From Abelmoschus esculentus (taxonomy: Eukaryota > Streptophyta > Magnoliopsida > Malvales > Malvaceae), in contig JAUCBN010000026.1 of assembly GCA_035048815.1 (NCBI GenBank), positions 12,221,501 to 12,285,500 of the forward strand: 64,000 nt of DNA. Reading direction: 5' to 3'. Positions within the stretch are counted from its first letter, which is position 1; every line of letters begins with the position of its first letter. The position numbers were made by a program, and so were the translations under genes. The notes below the pieces were generated by a model. The model did not search any database and was not told where the DNA came from. It worked only from the letters and a program-made list of their open reading frames with translations. Of the stretch, positions 11,465 through 22,799 are shown piece after piece.

Positions 11465-12733
11465 CTACTCTTTGGAGTTGATTGTTTTGATCCATCCACT
11501 TGCATTCTCCACATGAAGGCCAAGCTTCTTGGCAGCCCCCTCGGACATGAACAACTCGGATGCTTCGGTGTCCACTAGTGCGCTCAATTGCTTCCCCGCA
11601 ATTTTTACTTCAACGTACATAAGGCCCTTGTTCCTGCGAGTAGACTTAGTTTGAAGGGAACTAATGATGGAACCAAGTTGGACCCTTACCTCGGATGACT
11701 CTTTATCCATTTTGATGGCCGAAAGACTGGCCTTCTTTGGGCAGTCCTTGATGAAATGAGGCCCATCACAATGGAAGCACTTAACTAGACCCCAGTTTCT
11801 CTCCCACGAACGAACAAAGTTGTTTGGCCTATTGTTCGAATGCTTCCAATGTTCACTCGATGGCTTGTCTGAACCACTTTTGGACTGCTTGTCTCGATCC
11901 CAAACATTACCACTTGGTTTTGGTTTTGGCTTAGAAGACTCGCCCCTCTTCTCGAATTTGGCTATGGCTTCGGCCTCGTCCAAAGCCTTGGAAAGATCAG
12001 TGACACCACGTCTTTCCAACTCTAAGTTGGCCCATCGTTGGAGCCCGTCCATGAAGATTGAAAAACCTTCATTTTCTCCCAAGTTCGGGATTTGATGTTT
12101 GACCTCTGTAAACTTCTTCACGTACTCTTAGATAGTACCGTCATGCTTGAGTTATCGAAGCTTTGTTCGCAACTCCCTTTGTGCATTTTTGGGATAGAAG
12201 GCCTCCTTGACTTCAGCTTGGAGTTCTTCTCATGTCTCGACAGGAGCTTCTTTGCTCTTCTCTTCTGTACACCTGCGTCTCCACCGTAGAAGAGCAGTGT
12301 CAGTAAAATAAGCGGATGCAATATTTACCTTTGTGGACTCTTCCACAATGTTTATGCGGCGAAAATACTGATCCATGCTCCAGATGAAATTCTCTACATC
12401 TTGAGCATCTCTCGTTCCCTTAAACACCTTTGGCTTAGGGACATCGGCTAACACCTTGGTTGGGCTAGCCATCACACCATTCGACATTGCGCTTTTATAC
12501 GCGAACAAATCTGACTTCATCACTTCCACGATCTTCTTGAGATCATTCAATTCGAACTTCAGTGATGCGTTCTGCAACTCTAAGTTCTCCATCGTATCAT
12601 CGATGAGGCTTTGGAAATCTTCCTTAAGACTGTCCCCCTTGTTCTCCAACTCATTTAGTCGGTCATCTACCACATCGAGTTGCTCCGTTGACTCCCTTGT
12701 GGAATTCTCCAAGCGGGTGACTTTGTCTTGCAA
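11465..12733 (-). pseudogene. Chromovirus gag with zinc knuckle, and protease active-site region
   Basis: Two frames. The upstream one (12230-12733, 167 codons) starts with a long heptad-rich coiled coil (residues 1-75), then the capsid-like gag opening KPKVFKGTRDAQDVENF (from about 101). A frameshift follows at about 12118-12230. The second frame (11465-12121, 218 codons) holds the gag C-terminal half and a zinc knuckle of CX2CX3HX4C form (C115, C118, H122, C127). It also holds the protease motif at residues 185-188, which is DTEA instead of the catalytic DTGA. The upstream frame is open right back to the PBS without an ATG, so the true start is unclear. Confidence 0.85.
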
Positions 12734-12852
12734 AGAAGAAATTGCATCTCTCGAACTGGCCCTCTTGGCTTTGTCCGAACGAGTCTCGACAGTTTTTGCT
12801 GCAACTTCACCTGGGTTCGTTATCTTTTGATCGGATTCTTGCTGGAAAACTT

Positions 12853-12865
12853 GGCTCGGATACCA
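12853..12865 (-). other. Primer-binding site of chromovirus
   Basis: On the - strand this reads TGGTATCCGAGCC, one base different from the common plant PBS TGGTATCAGAGCC that pairs with the 3' end of initiator tRNA-Met. It lies two bases after the end of the 5' LTR. Confidence 0.85.
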
Positions 12866-12867
12866 CT

Positions 12868-13760
12868 TATCACGGGGCTAGGGTTCTACTAGCGGAACCG
12901 TGCGGCCTTAGTCGCGAATCTCTTCGATGGTGCGGCTAAGTCAACCTGAAAATCCAAGGGAAATGCTTAGATGAGCAGCGGAAATAATAGCAAGGCAAAA
13001 AGATGAGAGAAAAGCGTTGCTTTGTATTACTCAAGAGAAAAGTGAAGAATGAAGTGATTTACAAATGAAAGTGAAGCCACTATTTATAGGATGGCTAGCT
13101 AAGATCTAACGGATACAAAAGATGTTAATCAATGGCTAGGATTAGCCTAAGACAAACAATAAAGGAAGGAAAAATCATGGTTGGTGTGCTTTCCTTCAAT
13201 GCATGGATGAATGTTGATAGTTTCCATAAGTGCTGGGAGACACCTTCCTTGAATCAGGGGATTTGGTTGGTGGCTCCTTCATTCCTTGTGTAATCCGGTC
13301 AACTGGGCATTCTCCAAGAGAGTTGGCCGGATGGGCTTGAGAAAGGCCCAAGATTTCGGATAGAAATACTTGGGCAGCTCGCAAGGTATTGGGCTCGGTC
13401 CTTAGGTACGTTTGGGTGGCAAGTCCCCCGGACCCCGGGTGCTACTGGAAGATGCGGGCGCTGGGTTCGCCCCTTAGTGGGATTGTGTGGGCGCGGATCT
13501 CACCCCTCGGTTGCGCATGTCTGGTGCTGCTATTGGCCCGCACGGGTGGATGAGTGGTGCGAGTGTTGTGCTCGGCTCCTTGGTATGCACGTCGGGTGCT
13601 GTCCTTGGCTCCTTGGTGTGCACGTCGGGTGCTGACTTCTGCCCCATGGTGTTGGACAGAAACTATGGTGTCCGACTCGGCCCCTAGGGGTGCGGCCTCC
13701 TCGGTCATGTTGGCCCCTTGGTGTGTGGCCTCCTCGATCTTGTGGTGGCGGGTTGTGACA
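12868..13760 (-). repeat. Chromovirus 5' LTR
   Basis: 893 bp, the partner of 7388-8279. Its inner end reads TATCACGG where the 3' copy has TGTCACGG, a point change in the terminal dinucleotide. The promoter-like CCTATAAATA (- strand) is at about 13082-13091. It carries the same GC-rich tandem units at 13573-13635, and the related frames 13442-13768 and 13196-13384, so the repeat-built frame is present in both LTRs. Confidence 0.9.
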
Positions 13761-14140
13761 CTCCTCAATTAATCTAGAACTAACTTTCTTCTTAACCCTT
13801 CAGTAAGCATATATGTTAGGTTCCTTTCCAATTTTACATACTCTGAATAGAGTAGTTCATTTCTTATTATCTCATTGATTCATGTTTTATGTAAATGTTT
13901 TTCTTACGATTGTAAGTTTATCTTTTAAGACATAAATATCATTGTTCTTGAATCATACAAATAAGGATACTAAAGTAGTCATATTTTTTCTCACAAAGAA
14001 AATTTAAATTTCTAAGTCACTCGACTTCTTACCTAACAAGATTAAAAATGACAAAATATAACTCAAAAGTAGTACAAACAATACACGTCTACTTATATAC
14101 CTTTAAAAATTACTGCACTATCTAAGTTAAATACATACCC
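13761..14140. other. AT-rich, no gene seen
   Basis: Resumption of the flanking DNA after the chromovirus. A TCCTC at 13762-13766 may be the right target duplication. Nothing else is recognised. Confidence 0.4.
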
Positions 14141-14892
14141 ATTCATAGGAGAAATTATTACATGAACCCTTTCCACCAATTAGGATATGGTCCAAACCAA
14201 TTAAAATAAGACATATAATATATTTTTCCATATCATATTTACACATAAGCATCATCCAAATCATCCACTTTAATGTATTTAATTTAAAAATGGAAAAAAA
14301 TATTACCAAAGATTTTTTATGTTATCTTCCTCTTTATTGTTAAATTTTTTTAATTATTTTTTCTAATCCCCAACCCTAAACCCTAACCATATATCCTAAA
14401 CCCTAAAACTTAAAACCTAACCCTAAACCCTAACCCTAAACCTTAAACCCTAAACCTAAACTCTAACCCTAAACCCTAACCCTAAACCTTAAACCCTAAA
14501 CCTAAACCTTAACCCTAAACCCTAACAATAACAATAATACATAACCCTAAACCTAAACCTTAAACCTAAACCACATAAACCCTAAACCTAAACCACATAA
14601 ACCCTAAACCACTAATCCCTAACCCTAAAACCTAAACTCTAAATCCTAAACCCCAAATCTATATAAAAAATTAATTAGGAAAATTTTAAAGAACAAAGAG
14701 AAAGATGATACAAGAAATCTTTGATAATATTTTTTTCATTTTTTAAATCAAATACATTAAATTAGATGATTTGGCCAATGCTTATCTGTAAATTTGATAT
14801 GGAAAAAATATATTATGTGTCTTAATTTAATTGATTGGGACCATATCTTTGGTGTTGGAAAGGGTTCATGTAATAATTTTTCCATTCATAGA
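14141..14892. repeat. Inverted-repeat element enclosing telomere-like array
   Basis: The left arm, about 14141-14340, and the right arm, about 14680-14892, are inverted copies of each other. For example, ATTATTACATGAACCCTTTCC near 14153 faces AAAGGGTTCATGTAATAATT near 14859, and a block TTACCAAAGATTT near 14304 faces AAATCTTTGATAAT near 14717. Between the arms (about 14365-14660) is a degenerate array of CCCTAAA, CCCTAA and CCTAAA units, the plant telomere sequence and variants. A duplicated CCTAAACCACATAAACCC block lies at about 14564-14610. Possible explanations are a fold-back or MITE-like transposon that captured telomeric DNA, or a repaired break. No terminal target duplication was identified. 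Confidence 0.75.
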
Positions 14893-16520
14893 GCTTATCT
14901 CATCATTATTGGCAATCAGTTGGCATCACAAAATCCCATTTAAATTTAAAAAAGCCAATAAACACGAATTGCCAATTAACGGTACCTCACGAGTATATAT
15001 ACCTAACCTACTCACATCATAGGCAATATCAATTCGAGTATAGTTATTAAGAATATAAAGCTTCTTTAGTATTCTCAACTCGAAAAATACTACTACTTTT
15101 TTTATTCTTAAAAGAGATCAAATCTTTAAATCATTTTTTTAATCACAAATCTTTAAATCATAAGAAGTTTAAATCGGGATAACTTCAAGACTATCAAATT
15201 TTTTAACACCTTCTCAAAATAAAGTATTTTTCTTATAGAAAAATTATTTATAATTTTAGGTAACCTTTATTTCTAAAATCACATTAATCACTTTTAAGTG
15301 TGATTTAGACTTTTATTGATATATCGTTATAGTTTATTTTTTCTAAAAGTCTTTAAACCCTTATCTATCAGGAAAAGACTAAATTATAAGTTTAGGTATA
15401 AATCTAAATCACTTACATCTATAATAAAGAAAGTTTTATAAAATCTGGTCTAAAGATAGTAACTACCTTATATCTTAACTTCTAAGCTCTAATTCAAAAT
15501 TAGAGTATCCTAGACAGAAGTACTAAAAGAAGAAGACTTGATGTGTTATAACTCTTAATCTAGATATCTTTATAGAAAAAAAACATATATCAATCCTAGA
15601 TTCACAATTTTAAAAAATCATATAAAGACATAAATTGCTATGACACTATATGTACCATACTCTACAAACACCGTATCAACGATTTTGGATTTGATAGAGG
15701 TGTTATTAAAGTCAAGCTAAACCACTTTTACCAAAAACCCTCACATCTTCAAGTAATGCAATCATGTTGCACAATCCGTTTAGAGTATTGTCTAATTTTA
15801 TGAAATACTTGGTTTAATTCATGATTAACCAAGAGAATGATTTTCTCCTCGTAACTTTAAGAATTCATTCTCTTCTTAAAGTTTAATTTTTTTTCTTTCT
15901 ACATAGAAAAATTAAACATAGGTTATATAAAATTATGTAATTCTTCTCATATACTTCTTTAAGAAAATTAGAGACCCATATTTACTATTTGTATCGAATT
16001 TAAATCGTTTTATTTTTCTTTCTAATAGATACTCAACTTTTGTCTTTTAAGAAATTATCAACTTCACTTTTAGTTTTAAGGAGATAAACCTTTATATATA
16101 TCCAGAACAAACATAAAGGTGATATACCAGTGTTTTACTTTTCTTACCCCCATAGTTTCTAAAGTTTGCTAGATCAAAAAAATATTTCAAATCTAAGTTT
16201 AGAAATAGTTCTAAAGGTTTTTAGTATGCTTAGTTTAGGCACAAAACTTACTTTCGTTAAATCTATTATTTTCCAGATTAGTTGTCATTTTACATCACAA
16301 GCTCTAATCTAGCTTATCATACCCAAAATTTAATTAACTTTATATGTCAAGGATTAATTTTTTATTTTACTCAATCATACTAGAGTAGTGACATATTAAA
16401 GATATTTTAAATTTCTTTTCATAAAGAGAATTTTATAAAGATATTTCTATACACTTCATATAGACAATTATTTTCTTCTTTCTTAATCATTTTATGAAAA
16501 AAAAATTCTACAATTAACGG
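14893..16520. other. Very AT-rich DNA, no gene recognised
   Basis: Long AT-rich stretch with no open frame beyond background. It contains no coding motif that I can read on either strand. Confidence 0.4.
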
Positions 16521-16522
16521 TT

Positions 16523-16988
16523 ATACAACACTTTGAGTAATAGTAATGTCTATCATATTCTCATTCAATATTTATCTCTGAAGAGATCATTGTAAACTTT
16601 ATTTACTATGGTTAAATTTGGTACTCTACTCCACCAAACTAATATCAACTCTTTTTTATTTCAATAAAAAAAATAATATCAACTCTTTTAACTTCTACAC
16701 TAAATTATAAAAAAAATCTTATTTGTCATAATAGTAATTTTATGAAAGTAAGAACATTAAACTTTGAGTAGCACTAAGGTCTATTATATTTGTATTCAAC
16801 ATTTTGAGTAACACTAATGTCTATCATATTCTCATTCAACATTTTAGTCCTGAAGAGACCATCATAAACTTTACTTATTATGACTATGATATTCTACTCC
16901 ACCAAATTAATCTCAACTTTTTTTAACTTCTACACTAAATTTAAAGAAATCTTATTTATCATAGTAATTTTATAAAAGTAAAAAATCT
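16523..16988. repeat. Diverged ~200 bp tandem duplication
   Basis: Unit one starts at about 16523 and unit two at about 16797. Shared blocks are ATGTCTATCATATTCTCATT, GAAGAGA(T/C)CAT, CTCTACTCCACCAAA or its variant, and CTTCTACACTAAAT. A third partial start (GTAGCACTAAGGTCTA) lies at 16769. The sequence is non-coding. Confidence 0.65.
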
Positions 16989-17640
16989 CAACTCATTACG
17001 ATGAAAATGTATTTGGACTTAGCTTTTATTGGGACTTTAAAATTTTTTTTAAAACATGGGTTTTGGGCCGGAGGTCCGATGTGACACCAAGTCGAGGTGT
17101 TACATGCCCACTTTCCAACATCATGTGTTTTGGTTGTCAAAGTGGGAGATGGCTCTTTGTTGATTTCAAATGGAATTTGAAGTTCATTTGAGACTTTCAT
17201 TCCAATAAGCAACAAATGGAATGACTGTCTCTTATCTTTTACATCCATACTTCAGATTCTAGGAATTTTTTTTCTTAAGGGTCTAAGTTCTATACCACCC
17301 CAAAGCATACTATAAGTTGGGTTTATGCTTTCATAGCATAAGTTTTACTTCTATTACCTTTGAATACTATTTCTTTACCACCTTATATACATTTCATCCT
17401 ATATATCCATTTTGTCCATCATCATAGCCGACTTCTCTAGCCTTCACTATCACCTTTTCCATTTATTTCCCTAACCAAAACAACACCCTATATTCCCTTA
17501 ACCATTACACATAAAACCTACACTTTCACAGTCCTCTTTACATCACTTCACTATAAATGTCATTTGCAACCCTTGTTCGATCATTCCATCCTCTTTTTCA
17601 GTATCAAAACTTTATTATAGAATATATTGAGTAAAATTAA
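16989..17640. other. Non-coding, possible LTR start on - strand
   Basis: Read on the - strand from 17104 the sequence begins TGTAACACC and soon gives GTCACATCGGACCTCCGG. This resembles the opening of the TGTAACACC LTR style found at 36151. Only the start matches, so it may be an unrelated or eroded LTR. The 86-codon frame on the - strand here has no recognised domain. Confidence 0.25.
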
Positions 17641-18345
17641 ACAAAAACTGAACTGGTGATTAATTCGCTCTTAACAACTATCTAAACATTGCAAGAAAGT
17701 CTACACGAGAGACCATCCATAAGCTGTAGTAGAGGATTAATAATAAAACTCATTGTCGACAATGGCTCCAACATATCCTTGTTCAATTCATCTGGTGTCA
17801 CCAGAGGAATAACCATTAATTGCATATTTGAGGCTCCAAGTCGTATCTTCATATTTTGGCTATCTTTAACTGCAATATTATACAAGGGTATTTCATCAAA
17901 CACTTTGGCTTCACTGGATTTCATTTCTCTAGCCACCCTAGGTAACAATATCAAACCCGATAGGATCAACGATGATGCTGAGATTTTAGTAACTGAAATC
18001 ATCTCTATAGCATCCATAGATGAATCTAAATTTTTGCATGTTTAGCAAAATCGATCAACTCTTGAATCAAAGATAGTTCTAATAAATGATCACTAACCTC
18101 TGTTGTATTTGAGCTTTCCATGGTTGAGACTTAATGTTTGGTTCGCCAAAATCGGGCACCAAAGATGAGTTATCCGATTTTTTCTCGCTTTCTGACGTAG
18201 CTGTAGGAAAATCGATTGATTTTCCGAAAGCCTTTTCTAACATCTTTGCATCTTCTAAAAACTTTGCTTGAAAATCATTAAACATTCGATCCATGGAATT
18301 TTCCAATCGAATAAATTCTACGTGTAATTGATTCGCTGACATTTA
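17641..18345 (-). pseudogene. Remnant of LTR-element gag start
   Basis: The frame 18079-18342 (87 codons, - strand) starts with ATG 18 bases after a primer-binding-like site. Its first 45 residues are helical and charged (FIRLENSMDRMFNDFQAKF), as in plant gypsy gag N-termini. It then becomes Ser/Glu/Lys-rich and ends. A further - strand frame, 17682-18017 (111 codons), lies downstream and has no domain that I recognise. No capsid, protease or RT motif follows, so the element is truncated near 17640. Confidence 0.5.
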
Positions 18346-18360
18346 AAAGGATTCAAGATG

Positions 18361-18373
18361 GGCTTTGATACCT
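18361..18373 (-). other. Primer-binding site-like sequence
   Basis: On the - strand this reads AGGTATCAAAGCC, matching the initiator-Met PBS with two differences. It is two bases from the end of the putative 5' LTR, whose inner end is TGTAAAAG on the + strand. Confidence 0.6.
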
Positions 18374-18374
18374 C

Positions 18375-18681
18375 TGTAAAAGTAAAAATCAAACAAACAA
18401 CAATTAAACTTGAGGAAGAAAATAGAAGAATAGGGTGAGATGCATAACAGAGAAGTTAGGGGAAGATAGACTCAGATTTCTTTCATTCCATTCGATAGTT
18501 TTCTGAATACAGGACTTCAGAACATATATTCTAAAGCTGCTAAAGGACAACGTTTTATACGTCACTAGTAACCTACTAAAACACACGGTTTCAATCAAAA
18601 CAAAGATTACTGTAGCTAAAAACACTAATTGACTCCAGTGAAACTACATCGTTTCACTTCTTATATTTTTGACTCTTTACA
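18375..18681 (-). repeat. Putative 5' LTR of a - strand element
   Basis: A 307 bp segment with + strand ends TGTAAAAGT and CTCTTTACA, that is, complementary TGTAAA/TTTACA termini. The neighbouring PBS-like site and gag-like frame support the call. No second copy is in the window. Confidence 0.55.
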
Positions 18682-19664
18682 TGAGGTTTTATTATGGGTG
18701 GAGTTTTGAACTATGTTGCAATGATATAGATACATGGATGGAAACAGAGACAAAAAATTAATAATTTTTAAGATTATAAGGTATAGGTACGACGGATGTA
18801 TGAAAAATATAAAATAAACTTTAATATATATATATATCGTAATAAATCATTAAACTACTTAATAAATTAAAGAAATTGTTATTATTAGATTAAAATAAAA
18901 GTATAAAATGAAATTATATATAATTATAAAAAATACTAATGAAAATATAAGAAAAATAATATTATGTTTTCAATAACATGCTTTAAAAAATTATTAATAA
19001 AAATGTGAAAAATAAAATAATTTATAAAAATATTAAAAAATACTAATAAAACACTAAGAACACAAAATATAATGGCCGTGAAATTTAAGTAATATTTTTT
19101 ATTGAAAATAACATTTTAGCGAGTCTCATGCATAGAAAAAATATTAATTAATGAAAGTATACAAAAGTTTTATTGTACATCTTCGTTAAGCTTAGTCCCT
19201 GATTAAACTCGAGAAGATCCATTCCTCTCTCTCCTGCCTTTTTCACTGATTAAACTCGGTATTTCTACATTAGGTATGTGTGTTTAACATATAATATATG
19301 TTTTTGATTTTTTGAAAATCAATTTTTTTAAACTTTGACTATAATTATATTAAATATTTTAAATAATTAAATTTTATAAAATATATATTCAAAATATACT
19401 CGATTAGAGGTTTTTAAAATATACTTTTTATATTTTTATCAGTAATAAATTCAAATAATTATAAATCAAAATTAAAAAGTTTGACCCAAAAAAGTCAAGA
19501 AAGAACATTATATGTAGGGCAAAAGAAATATTAAAATATTAATTGATCAAAATAGAATAATATATAAAATTCAGTGATGATTTTTATAATTTATTTTAAC
19601 ATTAATAATACACTCAATTGTAAATAGTAAAGAAAAGAAATCATAATTTTACCTATAAATTATA
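18682..19664. other. AT-rich DNA, no gene seen
   Basis: Strongly AT-rich with short TA and AAT runs (for example about 18821-18837). Nothing coding or structural was recognised. Confidence 0.4.
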
Positions 19665-21090
19665 GGGTAAACTACATAAATAGTCACCATATTATAGGGT
19701 TGATATCGAAATAGTTACCATATTTTAAAAAGCATTAAATCTATCATTCAACTATAAAATTGTATCAATATATTCATCGACCATTAAAAATTAACGGGCT
19801 AATAACGTTGTAGTTAAAAATAAATAGAATAAATACACATTTACTCCCTGTTATTTATACATTTTTAATTTAGTACTAATTTTATTATAATAAATTAATA
19901 TAATTATTTAATAAAGTGTCACTACTTTATTCGAGGATATTATTTATATACATTTAATTTATTAAATTTATTTTCATCCTCCAATCAAGTAGTAACACGT
20001 GTCATCACCTAACTAAAAGAGAAAAATAACAAACTTGATAACACCCTTGTGAAAATTCAAACCTCGGTATCCAAGGAAAACATGCAAACCATTGAATCAA
20101 ATGGTTTTGATGATATAAAACACCAACATTAATATTTATCCACTTATATTTTTTACATTTTACGTATAAGCATAGATTTATTTTTTTAATTTAATTAAAA
20201 TATTTATTAAATTATTTTATATAATAAATTAAAATATAAAACCCTAAATAATAAATCTCAAATTAGGGTTTAGAGTAAGATTCTTTAAAAAATAGGGTTT
20301 AGGGTTTGATGTTTAGAGTTTAAGGTTTATGATTTATTAAAAATATTTAGTTTTATAATTTTGGGTTTGGGTTTAATATTTAAGTTTTATAATTTAGGGT
20401 TTTTGTTTTAGGGATAATGGTTTAGGATTTATTAAATGAATTTTTAGTTAGGGTTTGTGGGTTTAATATTTAGGGTTTGGGATTTAAGATTCAATAAATA
20501 TTTTAGTATTTAGGTTTTAGGGTTTGAATTTTAGAGTTTAGAATTTTCTAAATAAATTATAAATTTTAAAATCATAAAAAATATTTAAGATTTAGGGTAT
20601 AGGGTTTGAGGGTTTTAGTATTTTAATTTATTATATATAATATAATTTAATTAATATTTTAATTAAATTAAAAAATAAATCTATGCTTATATGTAAAATG
20701 TAAAGAAAAAAAATGGATGAATATTAATGTTGATGTATAATATGATCAAAATCATTTGGTTTAGTGGTTTGCATATTGATTATCTTTCTTGGATACCTAG
20801 GTTTGAATCCTCTCCTTTAGTTAGGTGGTGGCATGTATCACCACCTAATTAAATCATTATATTATTTTATTATAATAAAATTAAGATTAATTAAAAAAAT
20901 TATGAATAATAGTGAGTAAATGTGTAATTATTCAATTTTATTTTTAAATACCACGTTATCACTGTGTTAATTTTTAACGGTCCGTGACCATATTAATATC
21001 ATTTTAATAGTTGAATGATACATTTGACGATTTTTAAAATATGCTGGCCATTTTGATAACAACTCTAAATTATAACATATATAGCTTTAT
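19665..21090. mobile_element. Long terminal inverted-repeat element with TTTAGGG-like core
   Basis: Two long inverted arms, about 19665-20245 and 20590-21090. Matching pairs include CATATTTTAAAAA (19720s) with TTTTTAAAATATG (21030s), ACATTTACTCC (about 19837) with GAGTAAATGT (20910s), CATCACCTAACTAAAAG with CTTTAGTTAGGTGGTG, and ATCAAATGGTTTTGAT with ATCAAAATCATTTGG. The outer end opens GGGTAAACTAC. The core, about 20245-20600, is rich in TTTAGGG, GGGTTT and GGTTTAGGG variants. No transposase is encoded, so it would be a non-autonomous MULE-like or fold-back element. The right outer ~20 bp match poorly, so the ends are approximate. Confidence 0.65.
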
Positions 21091-22229
21091 TTGGATAATC
21101 TTTGGCATGTTTGATTAGTTTTTTCAGTTTTATCGAGCGAATAACATGGGTATATACGATCAATTGACGACTAAATTGAAAGAAGAAAATAATTTACAAA
21201 GTTATAATTGAAGTTTATTCTGATGATTAGGCTGACAAGGTGTCGAATTTTGGTGAGTTAGAATTTTATTCACCCCATCGTCCGCATTCAAAGATTTCAT
21301 TCAACCCACCTGTCATCCGTTTGATCATTAACCTAAATACATTCCACCCATCAATTGTGGATAAAGCGAGTAGATCCGGTCATAAATGAGATTTTGAGTT
21401 AAAATAGGATAAATAAAAAAAAATTAAAGAGAAGGCGATAATACTTGAGACATGAAAGCTAGAAAAAAATCAAACGCTGTGTAAGAAATTGTAAGAGAAT
21501 GAAAAATGTTAAAATATAAACCAAAATTAAACCAAAATTAAAAACTAAAAAAATACATTTTTATTCAATTTTGAATTGAAATTGTAGGAGAAAGTGTGAG
21601 GCTAAAATTAAAAAATGACGTCGAAACGAGAAAATAAATAAATATTTTAGGGTTTAGTCTAAAATGTTTTTAAAATAATTAATATTTTTTAAAAATTAAT
21701 ATTATATTAATAGATAAATTAATAGATTGATAAGTGAGGTAACGAATAAGATGATGGATTAAAAAAATTTCACCCGAATTTATTGTCCACTTTAAATGGA
21801 TTAAAACCATATTTTATCGGGTTTTCATCCATTTAATTGGACCGGATGAATCGAGTGAGCTATCATCCATAGATAATTGCCAACTCTAGTGATCGATAAG
21901 GAAGTAGGTCACTTTGGTAAAAAAAAACAAGCATAAACGAATCATGCAAGGAGTGAAGAAATAAAGAAAACTTGTAAAATTGAAGGAAAACTAATTTATA
22001 GTAAAAAGAATGAACTTATGTTATATTTATATTCTACGATGATCGAGGAACATATTTTTTAAATTTAATAAAAAATAGACTTAAAACAAAAATAAAATCA
22101 AAGATCATATTGTAAAACAAAAACATTTTAATTTCTTGGATTTTTTATGTCAATTTATTTTTGTTCAGATTTTTAATTCACGAGACTGACACTTTTATGT
22201 GTAGTGTGTGAGAGTTTTGCATCATATAG
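21091..22229. other. AT-rich DNA, no gene seen
   Basis: No recognisable coding region. Some repeat-like phrases occur (CATCCGTTTGATC near 21310 and ATCCATTTAATTGGACC near 21827), but I could not pair them into an element. Confidence 0.35.
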
Positions 22230-22230
22230 C

Positions 22231-22245
22231 TTGTATCAGAGGTAT
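22231..22245 (+). other. Possible primer-binding site of the Tat-like element
   Basis: CTTGTATCAGAGGTA resembles the initiator-Met PBS TGGTATCAGAGCC and lies upstream of a gypsy gag remnant on the same strand. The LTR that should end just before it was not identified, so this is tentative. Confidence 0.4.
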
Positions 22246-22799
22246 CGATTTAAGAGTTAGTTGAATAGGCAGTGGTCATAAACTGAAGGGTCTGATAGAC
22301 AAGTGAAAGACAATATGCCGGGATAAACCATGTTCAAGAAAACTCAGTATGAGATCAAAGTTAAGGTTCGAGGAGACTAAATATCAAAAATACGAGGATA
22401 TTTCAGAAGACATCAAGCATAATACATGTTTGCCAAAATTAAAGGTAATTTGGGAATTCTTGAAAATAGTCGGTATTAGTAAATAGTCACTTTTGATAAC
22501 ATTTTATAGTTTAAGAATCAGACATTATGGGTGGAAATATGAGAGAAGTTGCAAGCATTCAAGAAAGATCACGAGACCAGGTGACCAAGTCTCAACCAAA
22601 GACGGACATCCAAATCTAAAAGCTATGTCAAATAAGCTACCTTCGGGTACCAAGTTCTACCATGAAGACGTATTTCATAAAAAATGTTATCTCAAGATCA
22701 AGAAACGATCAATTGACAAATATGTTTACAAAGTTCGAGAAGAAAATTGGGGTGGGTAAAGGAGGAATGAACTCTAAGATTGATGCATAGGAGTTTTGT

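Larger units (their letters stand above)
7388..13760 (-). mobile_element. Ty3/gypsy chromovirus, complete but inactive
   Basis: A 6.37 kb element on the - strand. It is bounded by two direct repeats of 892 and 893 bp whose outer ends are TGTCAC and GTGACA. Reading on the - strand the order is 5' LTR, PBS, gag with coiled coil and zinc knuckle, protease, RT, RNase H, integrase, chromodomain, polypurine tract, 3' LTR. RT before integrase makes it Ty3/gypsy, and the chromodomain makes it a chromovirus. The FCTLMNK phrase in RT and the CX2CX3HX4C knuckle suggest the Galadriel-like side of the group, but that is recall only. Frameshifts, stops and catalytic substitutions show it cannot move by itself. 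It is GC-richer than its surroundings, which suggests a fairly late arrival. Confidence 0.95.

Noticed and set aside
14365..14660. A chromosome end
   Set aside because: The telomere-like array is short, degenerate and flanked on both sides by inverted arms and then by ordinary sequence.
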